64,000 nucleotides of DNA from Calvatia gigantea (GCA_025093985.1 JACAAK010000001.1:186001-250000), one strand, 5' to 3'. Shown: positions 1-12,603, counted from the stretch's first letter. The notes: generated from the letters alone by a model not told the origin. Program-made: numbers and translations.

Positions 1-455
1 CTGGAATAGCAGAAGGTGTTAGTCTAAGGCCACCATAGAATGGCCCGAGTACAAAATCAGCTGTTTACTATTCCCAAAAGTCGAAAGACACTGCGTTGTT
101 TCGCAAAGTCCAACCGTTGAGGTAGGAAATGTCGCAGCAGTTCTCCCATACTCACCAAACCGAATGAGGAATAACGCTGTCCTATTCCCATACTCTTTGC
201 CATTGACTGTTATGGATGTCATGATTGGTGGCCGACACCGGTCGTCGGAATCCCTCCAACTAATCCTGGACCTGAGATCCAAACTCAGTTGTGGAAATCG
301 TTCTTAGTATAAACTGACGCACCAATACTGACACAGAATCTTTATTCGCGCGGTGTTCCAAGAACATTTTCTGGCTCTTGTCGGTCATTTGATAGACTCT
401 CTGACGTCAACGACGCTTGCCATAGAACGTTTGGTGCTGCGTCTGTTCTGACCAG
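1..455 (-). pseudogene. Decayed partial copy of the FAD-linked oxidase
   Basis: On the minus strand this stretch aligns by eye with exons 4 and 5 of the intact oxidase at 1435–3326. Matching pieces include HQTFY (HETFY in the intact gene), the block around MTDKSQKMFLEHRANKDS, and NRTALFLIRFG (NRNALFLIQFY). Frame changes break the alignment (the exon 4-like part needs at least two frames), and nothing upstream of about 455 resembles the 5' half of the gene, so the copy is 5'-truncated. It runs off the left edge, so its 3' end is not visible. The most likely explanation is a decayed tandem duplicate in the same orientation. A divergent but functional gene with unrecognised introns is less likely because the frame breaks fall inside conserved exon sequence. 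Confidence 0.7.
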
Positions 456-1434
456 AGATAACTTCTTCTGGGTGTGGACAAGAGACCCAGCGGTGTTGGC
501 CGAGATGTAAGCGATTTTTTAATAGAACCCGGTCATCTTGCCTTTGAAAATGCACGAACTGGACGCATGGCTACCCGGGAAGAATGTATTGGACTCCGTT
601 CCTCTTGTCTCGCGGACGCAGAGTTGTTGGTGAGATTGCAGTGCTGTTGTTCTCTACAGCCCTACCCGGACGGTGAGTGGTGGGAAGGGTGGGGTGAGGC
701 GCCGAACACCAATCTGACAACACAAAGCGGGACTAAGCCGCAACAGTGGACGGGGATGGCGGCAGAAGTGATTGCTCTGGACGGCATGAACCTGTAGGAT
801 TTCAATCTTGTCCTCTCTTCTCTATTCCTTACCTCGAAACCTGAAATCCCTTCTATTCGCGAACGAAAACTTACGAACGCTGATAGAAACTGCCCGAACC
901 CCTACCATCCGTCGAAAACTTACGTTAACCATCTCATGAGGGGGCTGCCTCGTTCATTCTGACGGGACTGGTGGTCGGTCAGGGTCCGTAGGTTAACTAA
1001 ATTTGGAATAGCGCGATTCCGGTCACCCCTTGGCCTAACGGCAACGTTTGTTTGGCCCTTCACCCTATGACCACAGAAACGCAAGCGAGAAACCACTACT
1101 ACAATCTAATTGTTAGCCAAAACTGTGTCTGTGTTAAGGATTGATCGTGCGATTTGTAAAATCTGACTCCATGAAGCCACAGTGCAACGGGATCAAAAAG
1201 GGGTTGCCGGCCACTAGGGTTTGCCATTCTGTTTGTGAGTTCTCGTCTCCGGTTTGTGTGTGCTTCTGCTGGTTTTGCTTAGAAAACCATATAATATTGT
1301 TGAGCGTTACAACTTCGATGACGCTTCTTATCCATTACTGCCGAGAACTTGCCTTTCGACGTTTAACCAACCAGTGGAATACTACCTGAAGTGTCCTTCA
1401 TTGTCATAGGGAATAATATACGTTCCTAAACGAC
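456..1434. other. Intergenic, no gene recognised
   Basis: Two open frames (474–797 and 1141–1389, plus) lie here, but neither shows a family motif, a convincing intron or any similarity to the flanking oxidase copies. I see nothing else. Confidence 0.5.
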
Positions 1435-3326
1435 CTACGCCTTCTCAATGGACGTTGGAAAGTGGAACAAATCCGTAGGATCCACCATTGCTTTCAACCG
1501 CTGGAGGCGGCCATAGTGCTGGCCAAAGTACAAATGTTGCCCTGCCGCCATAATCAGCCTCGCAGATCTCCTGATGCTTGGCACTTACAGTTTTGCAACC
1601 TATTGTCAAGATAATTGGGGTATGCGCTGCAAGGAAATCTGGTATGTAACGTCTCCACGAACTTGACTTCTCAGTGCTCACCTGTAACCCCAGTTTGGCG
1701 GGTTATTCCTGATTATGCTGTCAACCATCCCTTGGAATATGTGTGTAAGTACGATTTCCTGCAGTATCCGAGTCAGGTCAAACCAACTTACCGTCAATGA
1801 ACGAGAACCCAGATTGCGGGAATGGAGGCTCAGTGCTAGACGTAAACCCATAAAATTGAATAAGGAATAGCGCATTCCTGTTGGCGAATGCCGTGCTGTC
1901 GAGCGGCACAGCGTTGACGACCGATCCAGGGCCTCCGAATTCCTCGACTTCAATGAACCAATTCTGCACGGGAGGCTGAAATGAATTCGAATGCCCCTTC
2001 TCTTTGTGGGAATTGACGCACCAGTCCTGATGAAAACCCTTCGTTTGCGAGGTATTCCATGAACGCTCTCTGGCTCTCCCGCGTCATTGGTTGGCTCTCT
2101 GGTGTTAACAGTGACTTGACATAGAAAGTTTCATGTCCATCCGGAACTCCAGTTGTGTTCAACCTGCCATCATTTTCACCGAAAAACGCAATGCTATCAA
2201 TGTACGTTCCCGGCGTTATCTGCTGGCTCTGTGGCTTTTGTCCAATCTTCCCCAGTAGTGGGTTAACGATACCATCGAAGGATTCTGCTGGACCAAACCA
2301 CGTGCCCTGAAGTACCACGTTCACTCTCCCTTTCTTTCTACCTTTGGTGAGAAGCAATTCCGAGCCGAAACCGGGTGGGACTCTCCCAAGAGAAAAAGAT
2401 TGATATGCATCGAGCGTAGATGATGCCATCGCCACGGCCATATCCCATGTATAGATGAACACGGTGGTAGACGGAGGGACGGGGAAGGTTTTGACTGTAA
2501 TTGAAGTGGTTATTCCGAACGAAGGCCCTGCACCGCGCATTCCCTGGTGAGTTATCTTAGAAGTTATTATCATCCTGAGGCACGATGTCATACCCAAAAT
2601 AGCTCGGGGTTCTGCGTCTCCGAAGCGGTGACAATTGTCCCATTCGCAAGGACGACATTCATAGAAGTGATCACATCCAACGTCATTCCCCACAGTCTCG
2701 ATGCATAGCCGAACCCTCCGAATGCTGCGTGACCGCCAATACCCACGTATGGACAAGTCCCATGGGGAGTACCTCGGCCATTATCATTCAGCGTCAACGC
2801 GATATCACCTAACCGATTCCCGCTTTCTATCGACGCTGTATTTGCCTGGTTGTTGACTTGAATTCTGGTGAAATGCCGGTTCATATCGACAACGACGACA
2901 CCATCTTGGCCTCCCAGACCGTTCGCGACATAGCTGTGCTGTTGAGGTTATGAGCTAAAAAAAGTATCCTAGTGGGGATTGAAAGCCGCTTTTACCCCAC
3001 CACTCCGAGCGACCGCGTGCTTCTTGTACTTAGCCACGACCTGAAATATAGCAGAAACCTCTTCGGGTGTCTTTGGAAATGTGATAGCGGTTGGACTGAA
3101 AGTGAACCTTCGGTTGACTACAGTACCCTCTGAGAATTCAACACCAAGATATCTGTGAGATGAACTCACATGCAGCGCTCGCGTTCCCATAATCCGATTC
3201 TCCCGGAGCAACTACCTCAATTCCTTGAGCCCGCAAATCTGTAACTGGACTCTGCGCAGCACAAAATGCGAGCAGATACCCGACTACGAAGAGGAACGCT
3301 GGTGAGAAGGGTAGAACGATACTCAT
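1435..3326 (-). CDS. Secreted FAD-linked oxidoreductase (BBE / glucooligosaccharide-oxidase type)
   Basis: Predicted extracellular flavin oxidase acting on sugars or alcohols (AA7-like); the substrate cannot be told. Eight exons join in one frame to 507 codons: 3326–3170, 3117–2996, 2938–2594, 2543–2022, 1975–1792, 1730–1682, 1626–1589, 1541–1435. All seven introns are GT–AG and 46–61 nt long. The protein opens with a hydrophobic signal peptide (MSIVLPFSPAFLFVVGYLLA). The FAD domain follows, with SGGHS supplying the His for 8-alpha linkage and GTCPYVGIGGH supplying the Cys of the bicovalent flavin motif. ELFW and RGAGPSFG follow, and the BBE end reads NPPNWGY, then LYFGQHYGRLQRLK and VDPTD. 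Length and motifs match intact family members. The ATG is fixed by the signal peptide and a TATA-like box 40–47 nt upstream. A decayed paralogue lies just downstream. Confidence 0.9.
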
Positions 3327-3365
3327 GTGAGTGTTAGTTGGGGTGAGAGCGATTGGTGCGGCGTG

Positions 3366-3373
3366 TATTTAAA
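3366..3373 (-). promoter_or_regulatory. TATA-like box of the FAD oxidase gene
   Basis: The sequence TTTAAATA on the minus strand sits 40–47 nt upstream of the ATG at 3326, a usual spacing for a fungal TATA box. No other regulatory motif was recognised. Confidence 0.45.
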
Positions 3374-4999
3374 CCGTTTCGTCCCTTGAAACACCACCCA
3401 GTTTGGCCGGGGATACTTAGGTCCGGGGACAACCGAGGAGGGCGGAAGAACTCCCATATTCTGTGTCAATATTCCCAGCTTTGAAAGCATTGGGATCCCT
3501 AGGAGGTTCATCTGGTGGGGAATTAACCGGGGAAAGCGGGTGGGATGAAGGCTAATAAAATTAAACATTAAGTCCAGTATCTTACGCTCTCGACACCTGC
3601 AGACAACGAGCCTTTTTCGGTATGGGTAAGGAGGTTTGTGTCAGGGGGCGGGACAGTCCAATATTAAGTCGCTATAATGAAATGAGAACCTACAATATTG
3701 GGGAGTTGTGGTCGGAAAAAATTGTGACAAGTGACAAATGTGATCGTTGAATTTCTGTGCTTCCCAAGGCAGCCCTTATTCTGACTTCGCGGTCCAATGG
3801 AGTTCGATATAGGTATTGCTGCCTGTGGTTGACAATAAATGTGCTTCGACACTCTCCTCCCCGGTGCTGGAACTCGGAAACGGGTGACTGGTATCGGAAT
3901 AGCTGGATGTAATGCTTCGGGCTTCTCTGTCGAACTTGACCCGTTCTCCACTGATCAGCAGAAGCGCAGCCAATAGAAGGCGACGCATAGGGGAAAACGA
4001 CCTTCGGTCACTAAGAGTCATATCAGGCCAAAGTTGGTTCTGGTACCATGCTGTTGTCCTACGACGTTTTCGTTTTGGAATAACGTAGGAGTTGTATTGG
4101 CGGAGGGAATTGCGCACGATGTTCGGTCAACGTTATACTGTTCGAGGTCTCCGCCTATATTTCCATTCGTGTATCATTTTCCAAAGGAGTAGTGAGTACA
4201 ACCTTAACCTACCTTCAGCGTATTCCAGCGTTTGAACGGGCAAAGAAAATTCACCCTGGTCTGCCACAACCACAAGGGACCTTTTCGAAACATCTCACAG
4301 GGGACAAGGGGTTGACCTCGTAGCGTGTGGCTTGTTCGTGCGAGTGGTCCACCCCCCATCACGATAACTACATGGTTCGTTTAAGATTGTAGCTGTTTGA
4401 CATCTATGGATTACCGGTACCATGAGTAGCCACCAGGAGCCGGATAGCTACACGAAAAAAAGAGAAGCAAAAGACTGTAACGTGGAAGAGGAATTGTCAC
4501 GACCCTCTGTGCCAGACGGGGGAAATGATGCCAGCGCTTGAACAAGTTTGAACTGACACCCCTCCTGACTATCCTTAGCCGCCGCTCAATAATCACACCG
4601 TACCAATACCAAATAAAGAAAACATACCGTCCTCACCGGACATATGAAATACCTGATATGCTGCCCGTAAAAGGCAACGGTGGCACTGGCGGACGCGAAA
4701 TACTCTGCCCAATGCACCACCGTCTTTTTCTCTTGTCATAGGGGCGACAACTCCCTTCATCAAGCAAACAACTCTTTACTCAGACGCTCAATTTGATTGC
4801 TCAGTGTGACTCGCCTAGGTGCAATTTATTTTCGGAGCGAATAAATCGATTGCTGAAGATATGAGGGTTCTTCTGGTTGCTGGTACTTTCCAGCAATGTT
4901 TACTTACAACGTTTGAGCCAGACACGGAAACCATGACGTAAGCCAGTCCTGATACGTTCACTCACTCAGTACTCATATTTTGCACACACCGCGAATCCA
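3374..4999. other. Divergent intergenic region, no gene recognised
   Basis: This lies between the divergently transcribed FAD oxidase and the Sqs1-like gene. Several frames of 60–113 codons overlap on the minus strand at 3664–4117, but they show no known motif and no coherent exon series. It probably contains both promoters. Confidence 0.4.
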
Positions 5000-7900
5000 A
5001 TGGCAAGGGGAAACAAACATGGTCGCGGTAAACTCGATACCGGTGATCAACAGTCTTACGGAGGGCGCGGAGGCAGAGGTCGTGGTTTTGGTAGCCGAGG
5101 ACGAGGAGGCTCCAAGCAACCTCAACCCAGAATGCCAGGATCGTCTTTTCTGCAGGAAGAACTTGACTTTACCATCCAGATGTACGCAGATTGTACGTAT
5201 CTTAGCGTCGGATTATCAGTATTTTCTCGCTCTTGGAAGCTAATTTGGAGAAATAGCACCTAACCCGCAAGAACCCAGTGGACATTCAACCCCGCGCGGT
5301 GGATGGAGGGGAAGAGGACGGGGACGAGGTAGAGGATATACACCGAGAGGATATGGGCCCGATGTTAGGGGAAATGGACGAGGGTCCTTTAACAACTCGC
5401 GTGGTAACGATACACCCCGTGGGCGAGGTCGAGGAGACTTTACGGGATATCCACCCAATCGTGGACGAGGTCTGGGAGCATTTGCGGAATCAACACCTTC
5501 AAAACTAGGCCCAAACTCGACGCTTTCAGATCTCCTTTTTGCGTCCCGGCCTCTGCTGAAGCCGGTCAAGTTCGTCCAATCGACCCAAACACCCTTCTTG
5601 TTCACATGCGAGGAAGAAATTTTGCGACCTGTAGCGGAGGAAGTTGGTGCGCATCTCATTGATCGTTTTCGTATTCTTATTCTGACTGAATATGCGTTGC
5701 AGGTGATGATGATACCTCTCATGTTCCGACTGCCGATCGGGTCGAGCGAATATTTCACGGGGCTGATAATCCATTCGGCAACCCGAGCTCTTCTTCCTCC
5801 TCCGGAGAAGAGGAGATCGAGGAAGTCGATTTCAACGACATGGACAAACTGCTTTCCTCACCCAAACAGGATAAAGTCACTACGAAACGCAAAGTTAAAG
5901 TGAACTCGGTTCTTCATATGGTCGAAGACCAAGTTAAGACTGGTTTCTACCAACAGACGAAGCCATCTCCCAAACCTGAAAAGCCAGCCGTGCTTACGCC
6001 CACCATTACAATGGATACAACTGAACTAGAGATCCCAATGGAAACGGAACTAGTCACCATCAACACAGACACTCCACCGCTCTTCGTTGTAGATACCCAA
6101 CCACATACATTACCAACTGCTCTCGAATTCCCAAGACCGGAGACGCCCCCAGAAGACGAAGAAGTCATCGTTTACGTTGCTCCGCATCCCAGGGTTCGCA
6201 CAAGTTCAAGAGTGACCCCGGGCGACGCCCTCGACACATCCGCGTTCAAACCTTACAACCCACCCGCGACACTCGCGCTCGCAGCAATATCGATCCAGGA
6301 GGAAGACTCTACACCTTCACAATCACAGAAACAGGAAAAACAACAACCACCTCCGGGTTCTCCAGCTCCCGCACCACCCACGATCACTCCTTTACCTAAC
6401 CCAACTATCGAAAGCCTCAAATTCGGATTCTCATCAAGTAAAGACACATCCCGATCATCTACTCCTGGACGTAGATTACCAGCGGTAATGACACCTCGCA
6501 CGTGTCCGATAAAGGTTCCAGGTGGCGACAAGGGAGGAGGGGCGATTCCGATATAGAATGGGGTACTGAAAGCGGAGATGCTGAAAGTATCCACGATGCT
6601 GGTGGGGAGGAGGAAGTGATATCAGTGGAGAAGAGCGAAAAAGCGAAAGGAAAGGAAAAGGAGATAGAGAAGGGCGAGAGCGGCGCGGATCATGGGATGC
6701 AAGTGGATGGGGAAATGGATATAGCGGCAATGAAGCGGTTCGTTGGTGGCTTGATCGGTCGAGAGGCGGGAGCGTTTACGACAATGGATGATGTCGAGGT
6801 TGAAGAGAGGATCAAGGCCGAGGATGAGGAAGGGCCTGGGAATGGTACAGAGGCAAGTAACGACGGTGGAGAGGAAGGTGATGAGGAGAGTGATGAGGAA
6901 GGTGAGGATGAGGATGATGAGGAAGATGAGGATGAGATGATGATGAAAGCTTCCATGAAAGATATTGCAAGGATAGAATCCTGGAAAAGTAGATAGATTG
7001 GGCAGGTGCAAAAGTTGAGATGTATGGGGTTTCCTCTACTTTCCTATCCAATCAGCCAAAGGCGAATTTGCTTGGGTCCATTGCAAGAATCTGAATTGGG
7101 TAGCTGACACTGTGTTCTTCAAGTCCACAATGTGATATACTTGAATATGAACATCACATCGCGGTGTGGAAGTCTGGGATGGTTGCTTCAGGTGTCCAAG
7201 TGAGCTAAAGTAACGTTTACTCTTGGGTTTGGTTATTATTTTGTAGCCTTATGCTGCCTTTATGCTTAAATAGATCTTGCAATTAATTGTTGTTGATATA
7301 ACCCTGGACCCAACATGTCATAGCAACTATGCAGATCACATTCTTTCCAAGATGTGTAACAAACCAAAAACCCTTCCATTATTGCCCTTTGTTCCCCAAG
7401 GCCAAGCTTGAGTTCCAATGCAACTGGTTCAACTAACAAAGAGCAAGTACGTTCATCCAGTCTCATCTTTATCTTGAAAAAAAAATTAGAACACTTACGA
7501 CGCCATCCATTCCCCAGAAAAGCGCAAAGACAAAGGTAAAGGACTCCCAGAGGAACTCAAAGTGATGTGGGAACGGGATCGGCAAAAGAAAGCTGAACGG
7601 AAACGCGAACGGGAATTCGAAAAGCTCATGCAAGCTGCTGATCCATTCGCTAAGAAGAAAGGCGGAAAGAAAGGTCGAAAGGCGATGCTTGCAGCTGCGC
7701 GTCTCGACCCCACAATAGACGTCATACCAAACCGCATAATCGACATCACAACGCTCGTTCAACAGATCCGGCGGGAGAGGAAGGTGATGAGGAGAGTGAT
7801 GAGGAAGGTGAGGATGAGGATGATGAGGAAGATGAGGATGAGGATGATGATGAACTTGAGGAGGCATTGAGATTGGAAGAGAAGTTACTACTTGGAGAGA

Positions 7901-9175
7901 GTGGCGATGACGATGATGAATCCGAGGACGAGAATGATTTCAGTCCCAAGTCAAGTTTCCAGGCCAGATTAGAGAAATTGCGGACAAGGTCGCTACAGAC
8001 AAGACGCGCTACCGGATCAAATGACGAGGACGACGATGACGACGACATGCTTGAACTGAACATGGCTTGGGCAGAAGAGGACGACTCCGACTCCGACAAA
8101 AACGACGATGTTGACGACCATATTCGGGTATGTTGTCGTATTTTTGTGCGATCCCACAGACTCATGCAGCTATTTTAGAATTTACTGGAGCAGACGCCCT
8201 CAAGAGTCCTACGAGGAAAGGAGAGAGCAGGAATTTTGTTGCGGTCCAGAACGGTGATTTCGGAGATATGCAGCCAGCAAGTACGTTCATCCAGTCTCAT
8301 CTTTATCTTGAAAAAAAAATTAGAACACTTACGACGCCATCCATTCCCCAGAAAAGCGCAAAGACAAAGGTAAAGGACTCCCAGAGGAACTCAAAGTGAT
8401 GTGGGAACGGGATCGGCAAAAGAAAGCTGAACGGAAACGCGAACGGGAATTCGAAAAGCTCATGCAAGCTGCTGATCCATTCGCTAAGAAGAAAGGCGGA
8501 AAGAAAGGTCGAAAGGCGATGCTTGCAGCTGCGCGTCTCGACCCCACAATAGACGTCATACCAAACCGCATAATCGACATCACAACGCTCGTTCAACAGA
8601 TCCGGCGGTTCGTAACCGATATCGGTGGACCGGGAACGATGTCACTCCCACCAACTAATAAGGAGACAAGGAAGAATGTACATGAGCTCGCACTTGCGTT
8701 TGGACTCAAAAGTCAGAGTAAGGGGAAAGGCAATGCGAGATACACAACGCTATTCAAGACGACGAAAACGAGTGCATATAGGGTGGATGAGCGGAAAGTC
8801 GCGAAAATTGTCAGGAGGGCCGGAGGGGCCGGTGCGAGGGGAGATGCGTTCGGGGAATTTGATGGCGGAAGGAGAGCGCCCAGAGTACCGAAGCATAGAG
8901 AAGGTGATGAGGTTGGTGCGGTACGTCGTTGAGACTTGTCCGGGTTCCTGCTGTTTTCCTCATGACTTTTTGCTCGCGGCCTTTTTCTTGACCTCGCTGC
9001 ATTTAACGGGTGACAGACTGCGCCGAAAATTGGTGAAGGTAATGTCGGGTTCAAGATGTTGTCGGCCATGGGATGGACCGAGGGCAATAGGATTGGATTG
9101 TCCGGGGGTTTAGAGGCACCGTTGGTCGCCATCATCAAACACTCAAAGCTAGGTCTTGGTGCAACAAAACAATGA
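5000..9175 (+). CDS. SQS1: Sqs1/Pfa1-like R3H and G-patch protein gene, interrupted by an internal duplication
   Basis: Yeast Sqs1/Pfa1 activates the helicase Prp43 through its G-patch in ribosome maturation and splicing. Visible here are an RGG-rich N-terminus (start MARGNKHGRG at 5000; exons 5000–5192, 5257–5646, 5703–about 6470), a long acidic middle, a basic segment (VMWERDRQKKAERKRERE), an R3H domain ending near 8810 and a C-terminal G-patch (GFKMLSAMGWTEGNRIGLSGG) after the intron 8921–9016. The stop is TGA at 9173–9175. A frame change near 6471–6514 may be a 44-nt intron with a weak donor (GTAGAT) or a frameshift. A further intron lies within 8128–8177, with its borders unsure. The frame entering 6869 runs into a stop at 6994–6996 inside foreign sequence, so as it stands the gene would be truncated before its R3H and G-patch domains. 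It is therefore a broken allele or an assembly fault. Confidence 0.8.
6869..8608 (+). repeat. Internal tandem duplication in the Sqs1-like gene
   Basis: Unit 1 is 6869–7774 and unit 2 is 7775–8608. Both begin with the same acidic GAGGAAGGTGATGAGG tract (about 75 bp identical). Both end with the same 333-bp block (7442–7774 and 8276–8608), which appears identical and includes a short intron plus the exon coding VMWERDRQKK. The joint 7774/7775 fuses the end of the block directly to the start of the acidic tract, as a tandem duplication would. The middles differ: unit 2 has coding sequence (about 7855–8275), whereas unit 1 has unrelated DNA (about 6946–7441). Confidence 0.85.
6946..7441 (+). other. 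Unrelated insert replacing the middle of duplication unit 1
   Basis: About 496 bp with no similarity to the corresponding part of unit 2 and no recognisable coding frame. It carries a stop at 6994–6996 in the frame of the acidic tract. No terminal repeats or target duplication were seen, so it cannot be assigned to a transposon. Confidence 0.6.
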
Positions 9176-10258
9176 AGACTTTGCTAGTCTTTTCCGGTAT
9201 ATTCTTTAGCTACACTCCTTGAGCTGACCACACGTATTCTTCGTTTATTCTTAACAAACCTAGAACTATGGGGTCTTTTTTTGAGGTCTTTTTTGAGGTG
9301 TATTTTCCGCCATATTACTGGGGTCGCACATACATCCTTGCGTATCGCAGGAATGCATGGGTTTTAACAGTTACGCACGAGGAGAAAAAGCCACGCAAAC
9401 CCACCGTCGATGCTGGGAGCTCCAAGAATACTTGACTAGATTTCCGAGCATACTTGAGTACTTGGGTCATAGCGCTATGCCCACACTGTTGACCCAAAAC
9501 AGCAAATTACAGGACACAACTCTTCAGTTTCTGTCAAGACCTCGTCATTTCCTCATGCCTCCATGTAGAAGCTTTCCCCCTACCATTGCTAGAAAGTCCT
9601 TGTCGATCTTTGGCTATGATCTTGGACAGTATTGTAAATAAAAGCCACCCGGCTGGCCCGTATCAACATCATATTCGTCCTTCCCGATCTTCTTCCACTC
9701 CTATGATTATCACTGCCTTCACCCCGCCCGATTCGCCTTCGGCCATCAAAGCGACCGTGGCTGACATTTACCTCATGTTGCCCTTGCACCTATTAAAGCA
9801 TGTCAATACTTCTTTACCCCCTTGACTTATCCCCCCACAACCTTCTGCCGCTTGAACTCCTTCCCACTTTTCCCCCGTCATTTGACATATTTTCCCTACA
9901 TACGAAGTCTTTCCTGCTGGTAATTTTTGTTATATACATACCCTTTTTGTCTCACTCCGCCAACACTAGGTTGCTCGCATATCGGAACGAAAAGTCGCGA
10001 TTTTCGCTCAAAGCCCTCTTCCTCCTTTCACCTGCACTCACCCTCTCCTCACCACTTCAAGAGGTTCCCACACTCCAAAAACACACTTTCTCAAAATCTC
10101 CAGGAAACAGGAACAAGACGTTTGATAATTCACCTTGAAAGCGCAACCTGTCATTCCGCACATTCCTTGAGGACATACCTCTTCTTGTTGCCCTTCAAGC
10201 GCCCACATCTCGCAAAAACATAGTTGGGCTACCTTTTGTAACCCGAACAAAACCACCA
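9176..10258. other. Intergenic, duplicated in unit 2
   Basis: Non-coding as far as can be seen. Parts of it, such as the ACCCGGCTGGCCC segment near 9645, recur near 14820. The pyrimidine-rich stretch at 9780–10150 precedes the gag-like ORF and may be its leader. Confidence 0.5.
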
Positions 10259-10939
10259 ATGGGCTCGTTCGAAGAAATCGGTGCACTACCTAGACCGTTC
10301 ACAGGCAATCCTGATTATTGCGAGATGTTTACCTTCTCCTGCGACAATTATCTCTCTCTCAATGAGAGCATCTATCACTCGGACGAGCAGAAAATCTCGT
10401 TCGCTATCTCGCTTCTTAGGGGACGGGCATTGGAATGGGGAACAAATTATCGGGCTTCTCGCTCATTTGAGCCACTGGGTTCACCCCCAGGAACATTAGT
10501 ATATTACCATCCTCTACCATTCCGGGAATTTCTTGAGGAACTTAACAAAACTTTCCAACATCCCCCAGAAGTCGCTATTGAAAAGTTACGTACCATGCGT
10601 CAAGGATCACAGAGGATGCAGGATTTTGTTCTTTACTTCGACACTCAGGTGGGAAGGTCCAAAATTACGAGGGATATTCTTGTCGATTTCTTTCGTCAAG
10701 CGATTGACAAAAGAATCGCCATGTGCATTGACCTTTCCGGAAACCCGCCGAGCACCCTTGAAGATTGGTACACTCGTGCTATCGATGTAGAGGCCCGCCT
10801 GCGTCGCATGGATTTTACTTATGGACGATCGCAGTGGCAGGAGTGGTTAGACGAAGTACTTCCCACCCCAGCGCCTCACCACCGTAACTCCGCTCCCCAC
10901 CGACGCGCACACCCCTATCGCAAGCTAAAAAGACACTAG
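10259..10939 (+). CDS. Gag-like single-exon ORF (copy 1)
   Basis: A 226-residue uninterrupted ORF resembling the retrotransposon gag (capsid) domain of Ty3/gypsy elements. It has PFTGN near the start, YHSDEQKISFAISLL and GRALEWG in the first half, then FLEELNKTF, LRTMRQGSQRMQDFV and a helical tail. No zinc knuckle, protease or reverse transcriptase lies downstream, and no LTR was recognised around it. It sits in the duplicated block between the Sqs1 3' end and the SDR-like gene, and its paralogue at 15400 is also open. It may be a host-retained gag gene or a remnant. Gag identity is likely; domestication is inference. Confidence 0.7.
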   Translation: MGSFEEIGALPRPFTGNPDYCEMFTFSCDNYLSLNESIYHSDEQKISFAISLLRGRALEWGTNYRASRSFEPLGSPPGTLVYYHPLPFREFLEELNKTFQHPPEVAIEKLRTMRQGSQRMQDFVLYFDTQVGRSKITRDILVDFFRQAIDKRIAMCIDLSGNPPSTLEDWYTRAIDVEARLRRMDFTYGRSQWQEWLDEVLPTPAPHHRNSAPHRRAHPYRKLKRH

Positions 10940-12603
10940 GAATCTTCCGCACAAGGGACGCGGGTTATGGAGGCACTTATGGCTCTAAAAATAATGAAAT
11001 TGGCGATGGGTACCATAATTCCGGTCAATAGGTCCTGCATTTCCTCCTTCATTTTCTTGTACCTGCTGGGGCCCTCTGCCGGTTTTGAAGAGCCACCTTC
11101 AAGTACATAGTTCTGGCGATTCCCTTTCTTTCTGTAATTTCCCTCACTTTCTTCCTTCTTTTATTTCCTGTGCTCCTTGGAAAATTGATGGTCGGTAAAC
11201 CCAGTAAACATGGCGACAAACTCCAGTTTGATTCAGCCCATTTTGTATTTCAAACGCCCTCTGTACCTTGAGGCTAAAACACAACCCTTGTAATCAAATG
11301 TAGTGCAGGTTTCGTAGTTGTAGAAGGGTAAGAGTGTAGAATGGGTGAAAGATAGATTATCTATGATACGTCGCCAATGCTACTTAAATGAGTCAATGAT
11401 TCCCACGGTAGCTGTAATGCTATCCCTTTACGAATTCAATGAGAACCATTGCACAAGTGTTAAGATACTGTATTTAGTTACCCAAATTCATACCAGAAAA
11501 AGGGTAAGAGAAAGTATTATTCATTGGGAGGCCTTTTGATGTAAGTTGTTCCATGGAATGAACCCACTTTGTCACTCACGTATGTTTTTGAACTTGTAAA
11601 TAGAAATGGAGTTGGCTTAAGGAAAGAGTCCAAAAGCGTCCCTGACGACCACGTCTGTGGTCTGAGGGGCTTCTCTGGATGCTGACAGTCCGGCACAGAC
11701 ACGTGTGGGCTCTCAAAATGTTTTCTTCGTTTGTGGACATTACTCATTGAAATAGAGGGCGAAATTTAAGACTTGAGAAATAGGTGAGTTTCGAAGACAT
11801 TTTCCTGTATCACCTTCGAAATACACGCATTGGAAAATATAGGATCAGCGATGAGTTGGTAGCATAGATATAACCTGTATACCACACTTTGATATCACAC
11901 AGAAACCTCACCTAGTGATGATGAGGCATGTCTCCGTAGCTTTGATCGATAGTCGCCAGGACTGCGACAACCCCACCTTCACCTCCCACGAACCACGAAT
12001 ACCTCCTTTCGGGTACCGTCAACAGTGTTATCGCTCTCAAGGCTGCTGCGGTGCGTCTTCATTCATTCTAAGTGGTGGAACGGAGATTGGGTAGGACAGG
12101 CACTGGAATGGTCACAAGCTCAATACTAGACGCTCGGCGACCTTGGACAACTAACATCCATACTGAATTGAGTTTGACTCACTACGCGATTTGGGTAAAA
12201 CAAAAAAAATTGCTCCGATATCACCTACTATTGATATATTTATATACTGCTTGTACCCTGCCAGCTTTTGAAACCCAGTAGCTGTCGATGATACTGAGAT
12301 CAGGCGAGAAAGTACAAGATAAGACGAGCCCGATGCTATCTACGCGGAATTCATCTTCCATGGGGCTTAACACTAACTCGTCTCTGTTTTTGTTCACGTG
12401 CAACGAGGGGGTTTCCAGCGACCGGTAACCAAGTCACGCTCAGTCGAATTTTTTAAGGTTTCGTGACCGTCATTTTCGTTACCAACACGAGTTTGTTTCA
12501 CAAGATTCACAGCCAACACACCCGGCCACCAACACACCGCTGCAACGCGTGATTTCTCCGGCCATGGTACCACGTCTCGGTTTCTATGACTCACCGAAGA
12601 AGG
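10940..12603. other. Intergenic, no gene recognised
   Basis: Only short frames without motifs. The right part (about 12200–12600) has a counterpart upstream of the second SDR-like gene, so it probably holds conserved promoter sequence. Confidence 0.45.

Noticed and set aside
5240..5758. 172-codon Arg/Pro-rich minus-strand ORF
   Set aside because: Shadow of the RGG-rich exon of the Sqs1-like gene on the plus strand.
6946..7441. The insert in the Sqs1 duplication as a transposon
   Set aside because: No terminal repeats, target duplication or second copy in the window.
7746..8165. Serine-rich minus-strand ORF opposite the acidic Sqs1 region
   Set aside because: It is the complement of GAT/GAG-rich coding sequence. 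The plus strand carries the exon structure.
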